Shown here piece by piece: positions 52,971 through 61,885 of a stretch of 64,000 nt of DNA. Position 1 is the first letter of the stretch. Each line of letters begins with the position of its first letter. The notes under the pieces are model-generated. The model had not been told where the DNA came from. It did not search any database and saw nothing but the letters and a program-made list of their open reading frames with translations. The position numbers and the translations under genes are program-made. Location: assembly GCA_964625575.1 (NCBI GenBank), contig CAZVBQ010000002.1, forward strand, positions 186,001-250,000, written 5' to 3'. This DNA is from UTCHB3 sp964625575 (lineage in GTDB: Bacteria > Bacteroidota > Ignavibacteria > Ignavibacteriales > Ignavibacteriaceae).

Positions 52971-54152
52971 ATGCTCCAAACCAACAAAGAGTTAACCAGA
53001 TTCAAGATAAAGGTGTTATTGGTGGATGACCAGCAGATAGTCGGAAGCGCCGTCTCAATGATGCTGGCGAATGAGAAGGATATCGAATTTCACTTCTGTC
53101 AGGAGCCTGCCATGGCACTCTCCGTAGCCGAAGAGATCCAGCCCACCGTCATCTTACAGGATCTGGTAATGCCCGATATCGACGGGCTTACTCTCGTGAA
53201 GTTTTTCAGGGGGCACCCGGGTCTGAAAGATGTGCCGCTGATCGTCCTCTCGTCAAAGGAAGAGGCGATCACCAAAGCTGACGCGTTTGAAGTGGGGGCG
53301 AACGATTATTTAGTTAAACTCCCCGACAAGATCGAATTGATTGCCAGGATCCGGTATCACTCACGGGGCTATATAGCCCTGATGGAGAGAAATGAAATGT
53401 ATCAGGCCCTTCTCGAAAGCAAGGAAGCCCTTGCCCATGAGCTGAACAGGGCCGCCGAGTATGTTATTTCTCTCCTTCCCTCACCGCTCAAGTCAGGAAT
53501 GGTGAGATCGGAGTGGAAGTTTGTCCCCTCCGCTGATCTCGGTGGCGATTCCTTTGGGTACCACTGGATAGATGATGACCACTTCGCTGTTTACCTTCTC
53601 GATGTCTGCGACCACGGTGTCGGGCCCGCTCTTCTTTCGGTTTCGGCACTGAACGTTCTGCGTAGCCAGACACTTCCCAATACCGATTTCAGGGATCCCG
53701 TTTCGGTACTTAACACCCTGAACGAAACCTTCGTAATGGAAAAACAAAACAATCTCTATTTTACCATCTGGTACGGGGTATTCGACAAAAACACCCGCCA
53801 ATTGACGTATGGAAGTGCCGGTCACCCTCCCGCCCTTCTTTATGAACCGGGTGGCGAGGTAAAGGAGTTGATCACTAAAAACTTGATCGTGGGGCATCTG
53901 CCTAAATTCCCGTATAAATCTGCCACCGTGAACGTTCCCGAAGGGGCAAATTTCTACGTCTTCTCCGATGGAGTGTATGAAGTGGAGGTCTCACCGGGTA
54001 TAATGTGGACTCTTGAAGAGATGCGCGATCTGTTGAAGGCAAAAAAGAACGATGAGAACAGCGAACTCGAAGATCTTTATGATCACATCAAAACCCTTAA
54101 TAATGATGCTAATTTACCCGATGATTTCTCGATCCTTAAACTGATATTTTAG
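52971..54152 (+). CDS. Response regulator: WspR-like receiver fused to SpoIIE/PP2C phosphatase
   Basis: Predicted output of the Wsp-like system, 393 residues. Residues 14-130 are a receiver: acidic pair Asp19-Asp20, phospho-acceptor Asp64 in ILQDLVMPD, Ser94/Ser95, and Lys116 in YLVKLPD. The stretch VILQDLVMP...DGLTLV and ANDYLVKLPDKIELIARIRY is near-identical to what I recall of WspR. Instead of a GGDEF domain, residues ~170-393 are a SpoIIE-type PP2C phosphatase: SADLGGDSFGY (Asp189, Asp193), DVCDHGVGPAL (Asp211, Asp214), FSDGVYEV (Asp333), and LPDDFSIL (Asp384/385). These are the metal-binding acids of the family. Such phosphatases usually dephosphorylate STAS-type anti-sigma antagonists; no STAS gene is seen in the window. 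Confidence 0.93.
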   Translation: MLQTNKELTRFKIKVLLVDDQQIVGSAVSMMLANEKDIEFHFCQEPAMALSVAEEIQPTVILQDLVMPDIDGLTLVKFFRGHPGLKDVPLIVLSSKEEAITKADAFEVGANDYLVKLPDKIELIARIRYHSRGYIALMERNEMYQALLESKEALAHELNRAAEYVISLLPSPLKSGMVRSEWKFVPSADLGGDSFGYHWIDDDHFAVYLLDVCDHGVGPALLSVSALNVLRSQTLPNTDFRDPVSVLNTLNETFVMEKQNNLYFTIWYGVFDKNTRQLTYGSAGHPPALLYEPGGEVKELITKNLIVGHLPKFPYKSATVNVPEGANFYVFSDGVYEVEVSPGIMWTLEEMRDLLKAKKNDENSELEDLYDHIKTLNNDANLPDDFSILKLIF

Positions 54153-54160
54153 GTACTGTT

Positions 54161-56179
54161 TTGAAAAAGATATTGATCCTTTTTCTTCTGGCTCTTCCTT
54201 TCGCGCTCAACGCGCAGGATCTTCCCAAGGGAATGACCACCGAAGAGGCGGAAATGATGAAAAATTACCGTTTCCCCGTCTCTGCCCAAGGTATTAAAAC
54301 TCCTCCCTCTTTCCCCGTGAGAACCATGGCAGAGTGGGAACCGCTCGGCGCGCTTATTATCACGTGGACGAGCTATCAGTCGATTCTGAGACAGGTGGTC
54401 GACTTTGCCCAGGAAGAGGTGCCGCTTTATATCATCTGCAGCGACTCAAACAGCGTGAAAACATACCTCACGCAGGGGGGTGTGCCGCTGACCAACCTCA
54501 ACTTTATTATTGCCCCCTTCAATTCAATATGGGTGAGGGATTACGGCCCGTGGACCGTCTATGGCGGTGGAGTCGACTCCCTTTTACTTATCGACTGGGT
54601 TTACAACCGCCCGCGCCCCAACGACGACGCGAGCCCGCAGGCCTTCGCCGACAGGTATGGCGCGGGGCTCCATGAAACCACCCTTGAACCTTACAGATTT
54701 GTCGCCACAGGCGGAAATTATATGGCTGACGGTCTGGGAACCGCCTTCTCTTCCAAACTTATTATCGAGGAAAACTCATCAAAGACGGAAGCGCAGATCA
54801 ATTCAATAGTTTCTGATTTCATGGGGATCAACCGTTACATCAAAATGGATGTGCTGCCTTACGATGGTATCCACCATATCGATATGCACATGAAACTGCT
54901 CGATGAGGAAACACTCCTGGTGGGGCAGTATCCTCAAGGTGTTTCAGATGGTCCGCAGATTGAACTGAACCTTCAGTACGTTCTGAACAACTTCCAGACT
55001 CCTTTCGGCAGGCCTTACAAGGTTGTCAGAATACCGATGCCACCTGATTCTCAGAACAAATATCCAAGTCAGGGTGGTGACTACCGGACTTACACCAATT
55101 CAGTTTTTGTGAATAAAACTGTTATAGTTCCCACTTACGACGTGAAATACGATACCACGGCTTTACGAATTTACCGTGAAGCGCTTCCCGGTTACAATAT
55201 TGTGGGGGTTAACTCCAACTCGATCATCCCGGCGAGTGGTGCGATCCACTGCATTACCAAGGAGATCGGGATCAAGGATCAGATACACATCGTCCACAAC
55301 CGGTTGGCGACAATTCAGCCCGTGCCCGGGTTGGGTTATCCCGTGAATGTTTACTACAAAAGCAAACTTCCTGTCACGCAAGCGCTCCTTTATTACACCA
55401 CCGACACTCTCGCGGGGTGGAACAGCGTGCCACTGCAAACAGTATCGGGGAACGACGCTGTTGCCTGGATCCCGGAAATACAGGCGGGTAAAACAATATT
55501 CTACTACTTTTCAGTTTCAACCCTGACCCGTACTGTTACACGGCCCATCATGGCACCCACCGGTTTCTACCGCTTCATTACCGACGCTCCGCTTCCTGTC
55601 GAGCTGACATCATTTGATCTTTCCGCTCAAAACGGGGATGTGGTGGTGCAATGGTCAACTGCCACAGAACTGAACAACCGTGGCTTTGAGATCGAGAGGA
55701 GGCAAGGCACGCAGGGAGAATGGGCATCAGTCGCTTTTGTGAACGGCGCGGGTACATCAACCTCGCAGTTGACTTACAACTTTACCGACAAAAATCCGGG
55801 AACGGGCAGCATTTCGTACAGAATAAAACAATACGATTTCGACGGTACAGTGAAGGTTTATAGAGAGTCTTCGGTTGAAGTGGAAGAGTTAAGTTACGTT
55901 CTTTACCAGAACTATCCGAACCCCGTAAACATTTCCGGCGGTTCAACGGCGATCTTTTTCACCCTGAAAGATGAAGCTTTTGCCACGCTGACCATATTCA
56001 ACTCGATTGGCGAGGAGGTTATGAAACCCCTTTCAGCAACCATAGGCAAAGGCATCCACAAGGTTGATGTTTCAACCTCAGGTCTACCGGCAGGTGTTTA
56101 CTTTTACAGGCTTGAAACCGTGGCGAGCGGGAACAACGGGAAACAGACTCAAATGAAGAAAATGATCATCACCAAATGA
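54161..56179 (+). CDS. Secreted peptidyl-arginine/agmatine deiminase family protein with T9SS domain
   Basis: A 672-residue exported protein: signal peptide MKKILILFLLALPFALNA, PAD_porph domain (~45-375), a beta-rich part (~385-590), and a C-terminal T9SS sorting domain (YQNYPNPVN, GVYFYRLE, MKKMIITK). Active-site features are WVRDYGPW (Asp), HHIDMHMK (His) and the Cys364 nucleophile in GAIHCITKEIG. Members convert agmatine or peptidyl-arginine to carbamoyl or citrulline forms; the secreted Porphyromonas enzyme modifies C-terminal arginine. Substrate here unknown. TTG start, 8 bp after the response regulator stop, so it may be cotranscribed with the chemosensory operon. Confidence 0.9.
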   Translation: MKKILILFLLALPFALNAQDLPKGMTTEEAEMMKNYRFPVSAQGIKTPPSFPVRTMAEWEPLGALIITWTSYQSILRQVVDFAQEEVPLYIICSDSNSVKTYLTQGGVPLTNLNFIIAPFNSIWVRDYGPWTVYGGGVDSLLLIDWVYNRPRPNDDASPQAFADRYGAGLHETTLEPYRFVATGGNYMADGLGTAFSSKLIIEENSSKTEAQINSIVSDFMGINRYIKMDVLPYDGIHHIDMHMKLLDEETLLVGQYPQGVSDGPQIELNLQYVLNNFQTPFGRPYKVVRIPMPPDSQNKYPSQGGDYRTYTNSVFVNKTVIVPTYDVKYDTTALRIYREALPGYNIVGVNSNSIIPASGAIHCITKEIGIKDQIHIVHNRLATIQPVPGLGYPVNVYYKSKLPVTQALLYYTTDTLAGWNSVPLQTVSGNDAVAWIPEIQAGKTIFYYFSVSTLTRTVTRPIMAPTGFYRFITDAPLPVELTSFDLSAQNGDVVVQWSTATELNNRGFEIERRQGTQGEWASVAFVNGAGTSTSQLTYNFTDKNPGTGSISYRIKQYDFDGTVKVYRESSVEVEELSYVLYQNYPNPVNISGGSTAIFFTLKDEAFATLTIFNSIGEEVMKPLSATIGKGIHKVDVSTSGLPAGVYFYRLETVASGNNGKQTQMKKMIITK

Positions 56180-56198
56180 CCCGGTGAAGATAAATGAA

Positions 56199-56222
56199 GC
56201 AGGACGGAACTAACCGCCCTGC
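56199..56222. terminator. Possible hairpin terminator after the deiminase gene
   Basis: GCAGG-A-CGG, loop, CCG-C-CCTGC: 8 paired positions with one internal mismatch, 20 bp after the stop. It lacks an immediate T run, so it is weak. It lies between the deiminase gene and the convergent small membrane ORF. Confidence 0.35.
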
Positions 56223-56260
56223 CTCAACGCGATCAATTAATCAGTCAGGTTTCTTAAAAC

Positions 56261-56428
56261 TTATTTTTTCTCTTTTTTCTCTTTGTCTTCAGGTTTTCCG
56301 TCGGCCATCGTGAGACCGAGTCCGCCGTGGTCAAGAACAATGTTATGCTCTGCAGCCCTCTTGTGGATCCTGTATCCATCTATGGCTATCACTACGGCAA
56401 ATGTCAATAAAACTAATAGAACTACCAT
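56261..56428 (-). CDS. Small membrane protein, unknown function
   Basis: A 55-residue ORF: one N-terminal transmembrane helix (MVVLLVLLTFAVVIAI) then a polar tail with HNIVLDHGGLGLTMADG and a charged end (KPEDKEKKEKK). ATG at 56428 was chosen because AAAGGAAAAA precedes it at good spacing; ATG 56449 (MPRKEKV start) or the frame from 56527 are alternatives. The small size, helix and charged tail fit a single-pass anchor, but there is no family I recognise. It is the only gene in its orientation here. Confidence 0.5.
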   Translation of the reverse strand: MVVLLVLLTFAVVIAIDGYRIHKRAAEHNIVLDHGGLGLTMADGKPEDKEKKEKK

Positions 56429-56788
56429 GACTTTTTCCTTTCGGGGCATTTGTAAAACATATCTGCTTATACTTATGCAAATAGCGTGCCAAAATGTTTT
56501 AGTTTTCGTTAACTTCTTTAATAACAATGGGTTACGCCGCTATGTCGTTTTTAGAGGATTTCAGAAAGTGTTGAATATTTCATCACCAATATCCATAAAA
56601 CACTGTAACTCATTATAAAACAACAAGTTACGGGTGTTGAAATTCCCTACAGCAGTTACAGGGTGTGTAAAATTACCACAAAGACCCTCGCGAAAGTCGA
56701 AAAGTTTGCTAATACCGTGCAAAATTCAATATTTTAGTAGTAAAGAATATTAATAATCCCTTATTGAGTTCCGGCAACAATTTACTTA
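56429..56788. other. 360-bp gap before the TPR kinase gene
   Basis: Holds the divergent promoter region for the small ORF and the TPR histidine kinase. It is A/T-rich and contains an imperfect hairpin (AACAC-T-GTAACT with AGTTAC-GG-GTGTT, 56599-56638) and a repeated AGTTAC(A)GGGTGT word at 56626-56637 and 56654-56665. No ORF, tRNA or known riboswitch is recognised. Confidence 0.4.
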
Positions 56789-59014
56789 ATGAAAAAGCTC
56801 CTCTTTCTGATTTTACCCACGGCCATCATACTGTTTTCAGGATGTTCTGAGAACAAGGAATCCGGGGGTAGCGGCACCTTTTCTGAGTTGTACCGGAAAC
56901 TTGAAGCACTTCCCTACAGTGATCCCTCTTACCCCCAACTGCTTGACTCCATCTTCCGCGTGGCAGCTCAAGACGGCAATCCCGAAGAAAAGGTTAAAGC
57001 CCTCACAAAAAAGGGGGAGATGCTGAACGACCAGGGTAAATATGAGCAGGCGATCGTGATCTTCAATGATGCTGGTAAACTTGCCGACTCGAACGGACTT
57101 AGTTTCCTCCTTGGCAGGAACATTGAGAACAGGGGACGTGCCCTGTTCAGAATGATGGACAGGCGAAATGCCATTATATCGATGAAACGGGCCGCCGATG
57201 TTTATGAAGCCTCCGGTGATTCCACCGGCCTCGGCTCCGCTTTGAACAACATTGGTTTCATCTATTGGCAAGAGTCGCTTTTCGACAGCGCGGTAATTTA
57301 CTTCAACAAAGCCCTTGACATTAGAAAGCGGCTGAACAATAACGACCACCACGCCACCACACTGAACAATCTGGGGACAATCTATTTTAACTGGTCGCTT
57401 TACGACAAGGCGCTTGAATATTTTATGAAGTCGCTCGAACTCCAGAAGGCAATCAACAACGCGTACGGTATTACCATAAGCCTTTCCAACATCGGGCAGG
57501 TTTACAGCGAGACCTCACAACATGATGAAGCCATTGAGTATTACAGGGAGAGCCTTGAGTATGCTTTCAACTCGAAAGACACCTCAGTGATCGGGTATGC
57601 CTACCACGGGCTCGGCAGCGCGTTCGAATTTATCAACCCCGACTCGGCCGGATACTATCTGAAACTTTCACTTGACACCTATCTCACAACTGAAGATTTC
57701 AGAGGCATCATGCTTGGTCTGAAGGGAGTGGGCGAGTATTATCTTAAGCAGAAGTATTTCGAATACGCCGAGAACTATTTCCGGCAGATGCTTGATCTGT
57801 CAAGGGAGCAGAACATCACGATCAGGGAGGCAGAGGCATTGCAGGGGCTCGGCAACGTTAATCTTGCCACAGGCAATCTTGAAGCGGCAAAAAAATACTT
57901 CATTCAGGGAATTGATGCCTCCACAAAGGTTAACAACAAACAGATCCTGAGCGGTATTTACCTCGCTCTGAGTGATATTCATGAAAGATCGGGGAACAGG
58001 GACTCGGCACTGATCGCCCTGAAGCGGCACCTCGACTACAGCCGTCTCATCAATGAAGAAGAGATGAGCAGAAGACTTATAGGCCTCAAGAACAAATTTC
58101 AGTTTCAGAAGTATGAGGACGACCTTCAGCAGCAGATCTACAGGAACGAAGTGCAGCGGATCGTGATCATCGCCTCGGTGGCTCTTCTGATCCTCATCCT
58201 GATAATTGCCCTCCTCCTCTACAGGCTTTCGCGAAGGAAAGATCAGGCGAACAAGGCACTCTCTGAAAAGAACACGATGATCGAATCGCAGGCTGTCGAA
58301 CTTGCCGCCGCGAACAAGGAACTGGTCGATCTGGGGAAAGCAAAAGACAAACTTTTTTCGATAATAGCCCATGACCTCCGTAGTCCGTTCCAAATATTTC
58401 TCGGCAATACAGAGATACTCTTGAGTGAATACAACGACCTGAGCAACGAGGAAAGGCTGGAACTTATAGAGATGCTCCGTGAGACGGGTGTGAATACTTA
58501 CGCGCTCGTGGAAAACCTGCTCAACCTCTCTGCCTCACGCACCGGTACCCTCAATTTCGATCCAAAACGGTTTGATATCGTTCCCGTGCTTAATGAGATC
58601 GAAAAGCTTTATTCACCCCAGGCACTGGCAAAAAAAGTAAAACTTGTCACAAAAAAACCTGAAACCCTTGAAACTTTCGGTGATGTGAACATGATAAGCA
58701 TTGTTCTGAGAAATCTGATAAATAACGCCGTAAAATATTCACACGAGAACGGTACCATTGAGATAAGGGCCTTACGGAGCGACGGCGGGGTAAAAATATG
58801 TGTCTGCGATAACGGGCTCGGTATCGAAGAGAAAACCCTGGAAGGTATATTTAATCTCGGAACTGTCAAATCAAAATTGGGTACCTCCGGTGAGAAGGGA
58901 ACCGGGCTTGGCCTGGGGCTCTGCCGTGAATTCGTGGAAAAACACGGTGGCACCCTGACGGTTGAAAGCGAATATGGCATCGGCACCACCATCTCGGTCA
59001 ACCTCCCCGGTTGA
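56789..59014 (+). CDS. TPR-containing lipoprotein-type sensor histidine kinase
   Basis: A 741-residue orphan histidine kinase. The N-terminus has a lipobox (IILFSGC, Cys19), then six to eight TPR-like repeats (~60-440) such as LNNIGFIYWQESLFDSAVIYF and LGTIYFNWSLYDKALEYF. A transmembrane helix (~457-478, VIIASVALLILILIIALLLY) leads to a coiled linker, HisKA with His528 in FSIIAHDLRSPFQIF, and an HATPase domain with N, G1 and G2 boxes (LINNAVKYSHENG, VCDNGLGIEE, GTGLGLGLC). TPR sensors of this type are common in Bacteroidota. No response regulator follows; the partner is unknown. ATG follows A/T-rich DNA. Confidence 0.93.
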   Translation: MKKLLFLILPTAIILFSGCSENKESGGSGTFSELYRKLEALPYSDPSYPQLLDSIFRVAAQDGNPEEKVKALTKKGEMLNDQGKYEQAIVIFNDAGKLADSNGLSFLLGRNIENRGRALFRMMDRRNAIISMKRAADVYEASGDSTGLGSALNNIGFIYWQESLFDSAVIYFNKALDIRKRLNNNDHHATTLNNLGTIYFNWSLYDKALEYFMKSLELQKAINNAYGITISLSNIGQVYSETSQHDEAIEYYRESLEYAFNSKDTSVIGYAYHGLGSAFEFINPDSAGYYLKLSLDTYLTTEDFRGIMLGLKGVGEYYLKQKYFEYAENYFRQMLDLSREQNITIREAEALQGLGNVNLATGNLEAAKKYFIQGIDASTKVNNKQILSGIYLALSDIHERSGNRDSALIALKRHLDYSRLINEEEMSRRLIGLKNKFQFQKYEDDLQQQIYRNEVQRIVIIASVALLILILIIALLLYRLSRRKDQANKALSEKNTMIESQAVELAAANKELVDLGKAKDKLFSIIAHDLRSPFQIFLGNTEILLSEYNDLSNEERLELIEMLRETGVNTYALVENLLNLSASRTGTLNFDPKRFDIVPVLNEIEKLYSPQALAKKVKLVTKKPETLETFGDVNMISIVLRNLINNAVKYSHENGTIEIRALRSDGGVKICVCDNGLGIEEKTLEGIFNLGTVKSKLGTSGEKGTGLGLGLCREFVEKHGGTLTVESEYGIGTTISVNLPG

Positions 59015-59128
59015 TCATCCTAAAGGAACTTTTTTACCCCGCGAAGTGTCTAAAACAAATGAATGCGCATTGACGCGTGGTTGTTGAACTCTTGCCACAA
59101 TTCATTGATCATTCACAAACAGAGAGTG

Positions 59129-59153
59129 TCCGCCTTTAATAATTACCGGCGGA
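59129..59153 (+). promoter_or_regulatory. Hairpin in the clpB leader
   Basis: TCCGCC and GGCGGA form a 6-bp stem around a 13-nt loop, followed by TGTTTTT and then the clpB ribosome binding site GGAGG 7 bp later. It could end readthrough or influence translation of the heat-shock gene. No CIRCE-type repeat is visible. Confidence 0.4.
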
Positions 59154-59171
59154 TGTTTTTGGAGGAAAATA

Positions 59172-61790
59172 ATGTCTTTCAATATCAATAAATTCACCGT
59201 AAAGGCCCAGGAAGCAATTCAAAAAGCCCTTGAAATTGCCGGCAGTTACGGAAACCAGATAATAGAACCTGTGCACATCCTTGCCGCTCTGATAGAGGAG
59301 CGGGGTGGAATTGCAGATTCCCTCGTTCAGCGTACAGGCGCCAACAGTGACAGGCTCAGGATCAAACTCTCCGCCGAGATGGATAAACTTCCCAAGGTTA
59401 GCGGCGACTCGGTTAACGATCCCAAGCTTTCGGCCGCCACATCCTCACTTTTCGACCGTTCAATGAAGCTCGCGTCCGGCAACAAAGACGAATACGTCTC
59501 AACGGAGCATGTTCTTCTCGCGCTCGCGGAAGACGGTGGTGAAGCGGGCAGGCTGCTTAAGGATGCCGGTGTTACCAAGGATGACCTCGCCCGAGCGGTT
59601 GATGCTGTGCGCGGTGGAAGCAAGGTTACCTCGCAAAATGCCGAGGATACCTACGCATCACTTCAGAAATTCGGAAGAAACCTGAACGATCTTGCCAGAT
59701 CGGGCAAACTTGATCCTGTGATCGGACGGAATGACGAGATCAGGCGCGTGATGCAGGTGCTCTCGCGAAGAACGAAAAACAATCCAGTCCTCATTGGTGA
59801 ACCGGGCGTGGGTAAAACCGCCATTGCTGAAGGAATTGCGCAGAGAATAGTCTCCGGTGACGCCCCTGAAACCATTAAAAGCAAGCAGATAGTCGCGCTT
59901 GATGTGGGCGCTCTCATTGCAGGAACCCAGTACCGGGGTCAGTTCGAGGAGAGGCTGAAGGCCGTTATCAAGGAAGTGCAGAACTCAAACGGTGATATTG
60001 TCCTCTTTATCGATGAACTTCACACCCTCGTGGGTGCCGGAAAAACAGAAGGCGCCATGGACGCGGCTAACATTCTTAAACCCGCCCTTGCGCGGGGTGA
60101 ACTCCACTGTATCGGCGCGACCACCCTCGATGAGTACCAGAAGTACATCGAAAAAGATGCCGCGCTCGAGCGGAGGTTCCAGCCTGTAATGGTTCTTGAG
60201 CCCAATGAGGAAGATTCGATCTCGATACTCCGCGGACTGAAGGAGAGATACGAAGTGCACCACGGTGTAAGAATAACCGACGGCGCAATTGTGGCTGCCG
60301 TTCAGCTCTCAAACCGTTACATTGCCGACCGTTTCCTCCCCGATAAAGCCATCGACCTCATTGATGAATCGGCCTCACGCTTAAGGATGGAGATCGATTC
60401 AATGCCCGAAGAGCTCGATATACTCGAGCGAAAGATCAAGCAGCTCGAGATCGAAAAGGTTGCCCTGACAAGGGAAAAGGATGAAGCATCGCTTAAGAGG
60501 CTTGACGACCTCAATCACGAACTTGCCGGACTTAACGAGGAAAGAAGCGGCATAAAGGTACACTGGGATAACGAAAAAGAGAAGATCCAGCACATCCGCG
60601 AGATAAAATCACAGATCGAAAAGCTTCGTGCCGATTCTGAAATGTTCGAGCGCGAAGGGCAGCTTTCGAAGGTTGCCGAGATCAGGTATGGCACACTTCC
60701 CGAGCTTGAAAGGAAACTCAAAGAGGAGACCGACGGTCTGAACAAGATACAGTCGGGCAAACGGCTATTGAAAGAGGAAGTGGAGGCTGAGGATGTTGCC
60801 GGAATAGTTTCCCGCTGGACCGGTATTCCCGTAACAAGAATGCTCGAAGGTGAGAGGGTTAAACTGATGAACCTCGAGTCTCAGCTTCATAAAAGGGTTG
60901 TTGGGCAAGAGGAAGCCGTTTATGCCGTCGCGAACGCGGTAAGAAGATCCCGCGCGGGACTTCAGGACGCCAACAAACCGACCGGCTCGTTCATCTTCCT
61001 GGGTACCACGGGCGTCGGTAAAACCGAACTCGCGAAAGCCCTCGCTGAAGCACTCTTTGATGATGAACACGCCATGATCAGGATCGATATGTCGGAGTAT
61101 ATGGAGAAATTCTCCGTTACCAGGCTTATAGGCGCGCCTCCCGGATACGTCGGTTATGAAGAAGGCGGTCAACTGACAGAAGCTGTCAGACGCCGCCCCT
61201 ATTCCGTGATCCTCCTCGATGAGATCGAGAAGGCTCACCCCGATGTCTTCAACGTGCTGCTTCAGGTGCTTGACGATGGAAGGCTGACCGATAACCAGGG
61301 CAGAACCGTTGATTTCAAGAACACTATCATAATTATGACCTCGAACCTTGGATCCCACCTGATCCAGGAAGCACTTGCCGGTACGAGCGATGAGGATATC
61401 GACTCAATGATGGGTGCCCTCCGCGTTCAGCTCTCCGAACTGCTGCGGAAGACCATCCGGCCCGAGTTCCTCAACAGGATCGATGATGTGATCCTCTTCA
61501 AGCCGCTGAGGCAGGCCGAGATCAGAAGGATAGTGGATATCCAGCTTGAAAGTGTAAAAGATATGCTCGCGAAAAAGGAGATCAATTTCTCAATGACGGA
61601 GGAAGCTGAAGACTGGCTCGCGAGTCTGGGATACGATCTCTCTTTCGGCGCTCGCCCCCTGAAACGCACCATACAAAAATACGTTATCAACCCCCTCGCC
61701 CAGCTTCTCATAGCCGGTGAGTTTGAAGATGGCGATACTATTGTGGCTGCCGTTGACGACCATGGAAGGATCGTTTTCCGTAAAGGATAA
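59172..61790 (+). CDS. clpB: ATP-dependent disaggregase ClpB
   Basis: Hexameric AAA+ chaperone that, with DnaK, rescues aggregated proteins after heat stress. The 872-residue product has the N-terminal Clp domain (FTVKAQEAIQKALEIAG), first ATPase with Walker A GEPGVGKTAIAEG near residue 213, the M-domain coiled coil (~410-530), second ATPase with Walker A GTTGVGKTELAKALAEA near 613, the arginine finger region and the C-terminal D2 small domain. The M-domain separates ClpB from ClpA and ClpC. A strong GGAGG site precedes the ATG. It is monocistronic; a strong hairpin follows. Confidence 0.97.
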   Translation: MSFNINKFTVKAQEAIQKALEIAGSYGNQIIEPVHILAALIEERGGIADSLVQRTGANSDRLRIKLSAEMDKLPKVSGDSVNDPKLSAATSSLFDRSMKLASGNKDEYVSTEHVLLALAEDGGEAGRLLKDAGVTKDDLARAVDAVRGGSKVTSQNAEDTYASLQKFGRNLNDLARSGKLDPVIGRNDEIRRVMQVLSRRTKNNPVLIGEPGVGKTAIAEGIAQRIVSGDAPETIKSKQIVALDVGALIAGTQYRGQFEERLKAVIKEVQNSNGDIVLFIDELHTLVGAGKTEGAMDAANILKPALARGELHCIGATTLDEYQKYIEKDAALERRFQPVMVLEPNEEDSISILRGLKERYEVHHGVRITDGAIVAAVQLSNRYIADRFLPDKAIDLIDESASRLRMEIDSMPEELDILERKIKQLEIEKVALTREKDEASLKRLDDLNHELAGLNEERSGIKVHWDNEKEKIQHIREIKSQIEKLRADSEMFEREGQLSKVAEIRYGTLPELERKLKEETDGLNKIQSGKRLLKEEVEAEDVAGIVSRWTGIPVTRMLEGERVKLMNLESQLHKRVVGQEEAVYAVANAVRRSRAGLQDANKPTGSFIFLGTTGVGKTELAKALAEALFDDEHAMIRIDMSEYMEKFSVTRLIGAPPGYVGYEEGGQLTEAVRRRPYSVILLDEIEKAHPDVFNVLLQVLDDGRLTDNQGRTVDFKNTIIIMTSNLGSHLIQEALAGTSDEDIDSMMGALRVQLSELLRKTIRPEFLNRIDDVILFKPLRQAEIRRIVDIQLESVKDMLAKKEINFSMTEEAEDWLASLGYDLSFGARPLKRTIQKYVINPLAQLLIAGEFEDGDTIVAAVDDHGRIVFRKG

Positions 61791-61804
61791 AGTTCCTCGT
61801 TCGC

Positions 61805-61834
61805 CAGAGACCGGGTAAACCCGCCCGGTCTCTG
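61805..61834 (+). terminator. Hairpin terminator after clpB
   Basis: CAGAGACCGGG, an 8-nt loop and CCCGGTCTCTG form a perfect 11-bp stem 15 bp after the clpB stop. The following bases (ACCTTCATTTCTT) are only moderately T-rich. Confidence 0.75.
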
Positions 61835-61885
61835 ACCTTCATTTCTTATATTTCTGTTCGTTTTTTAATAATTTAGTGAACCGGC

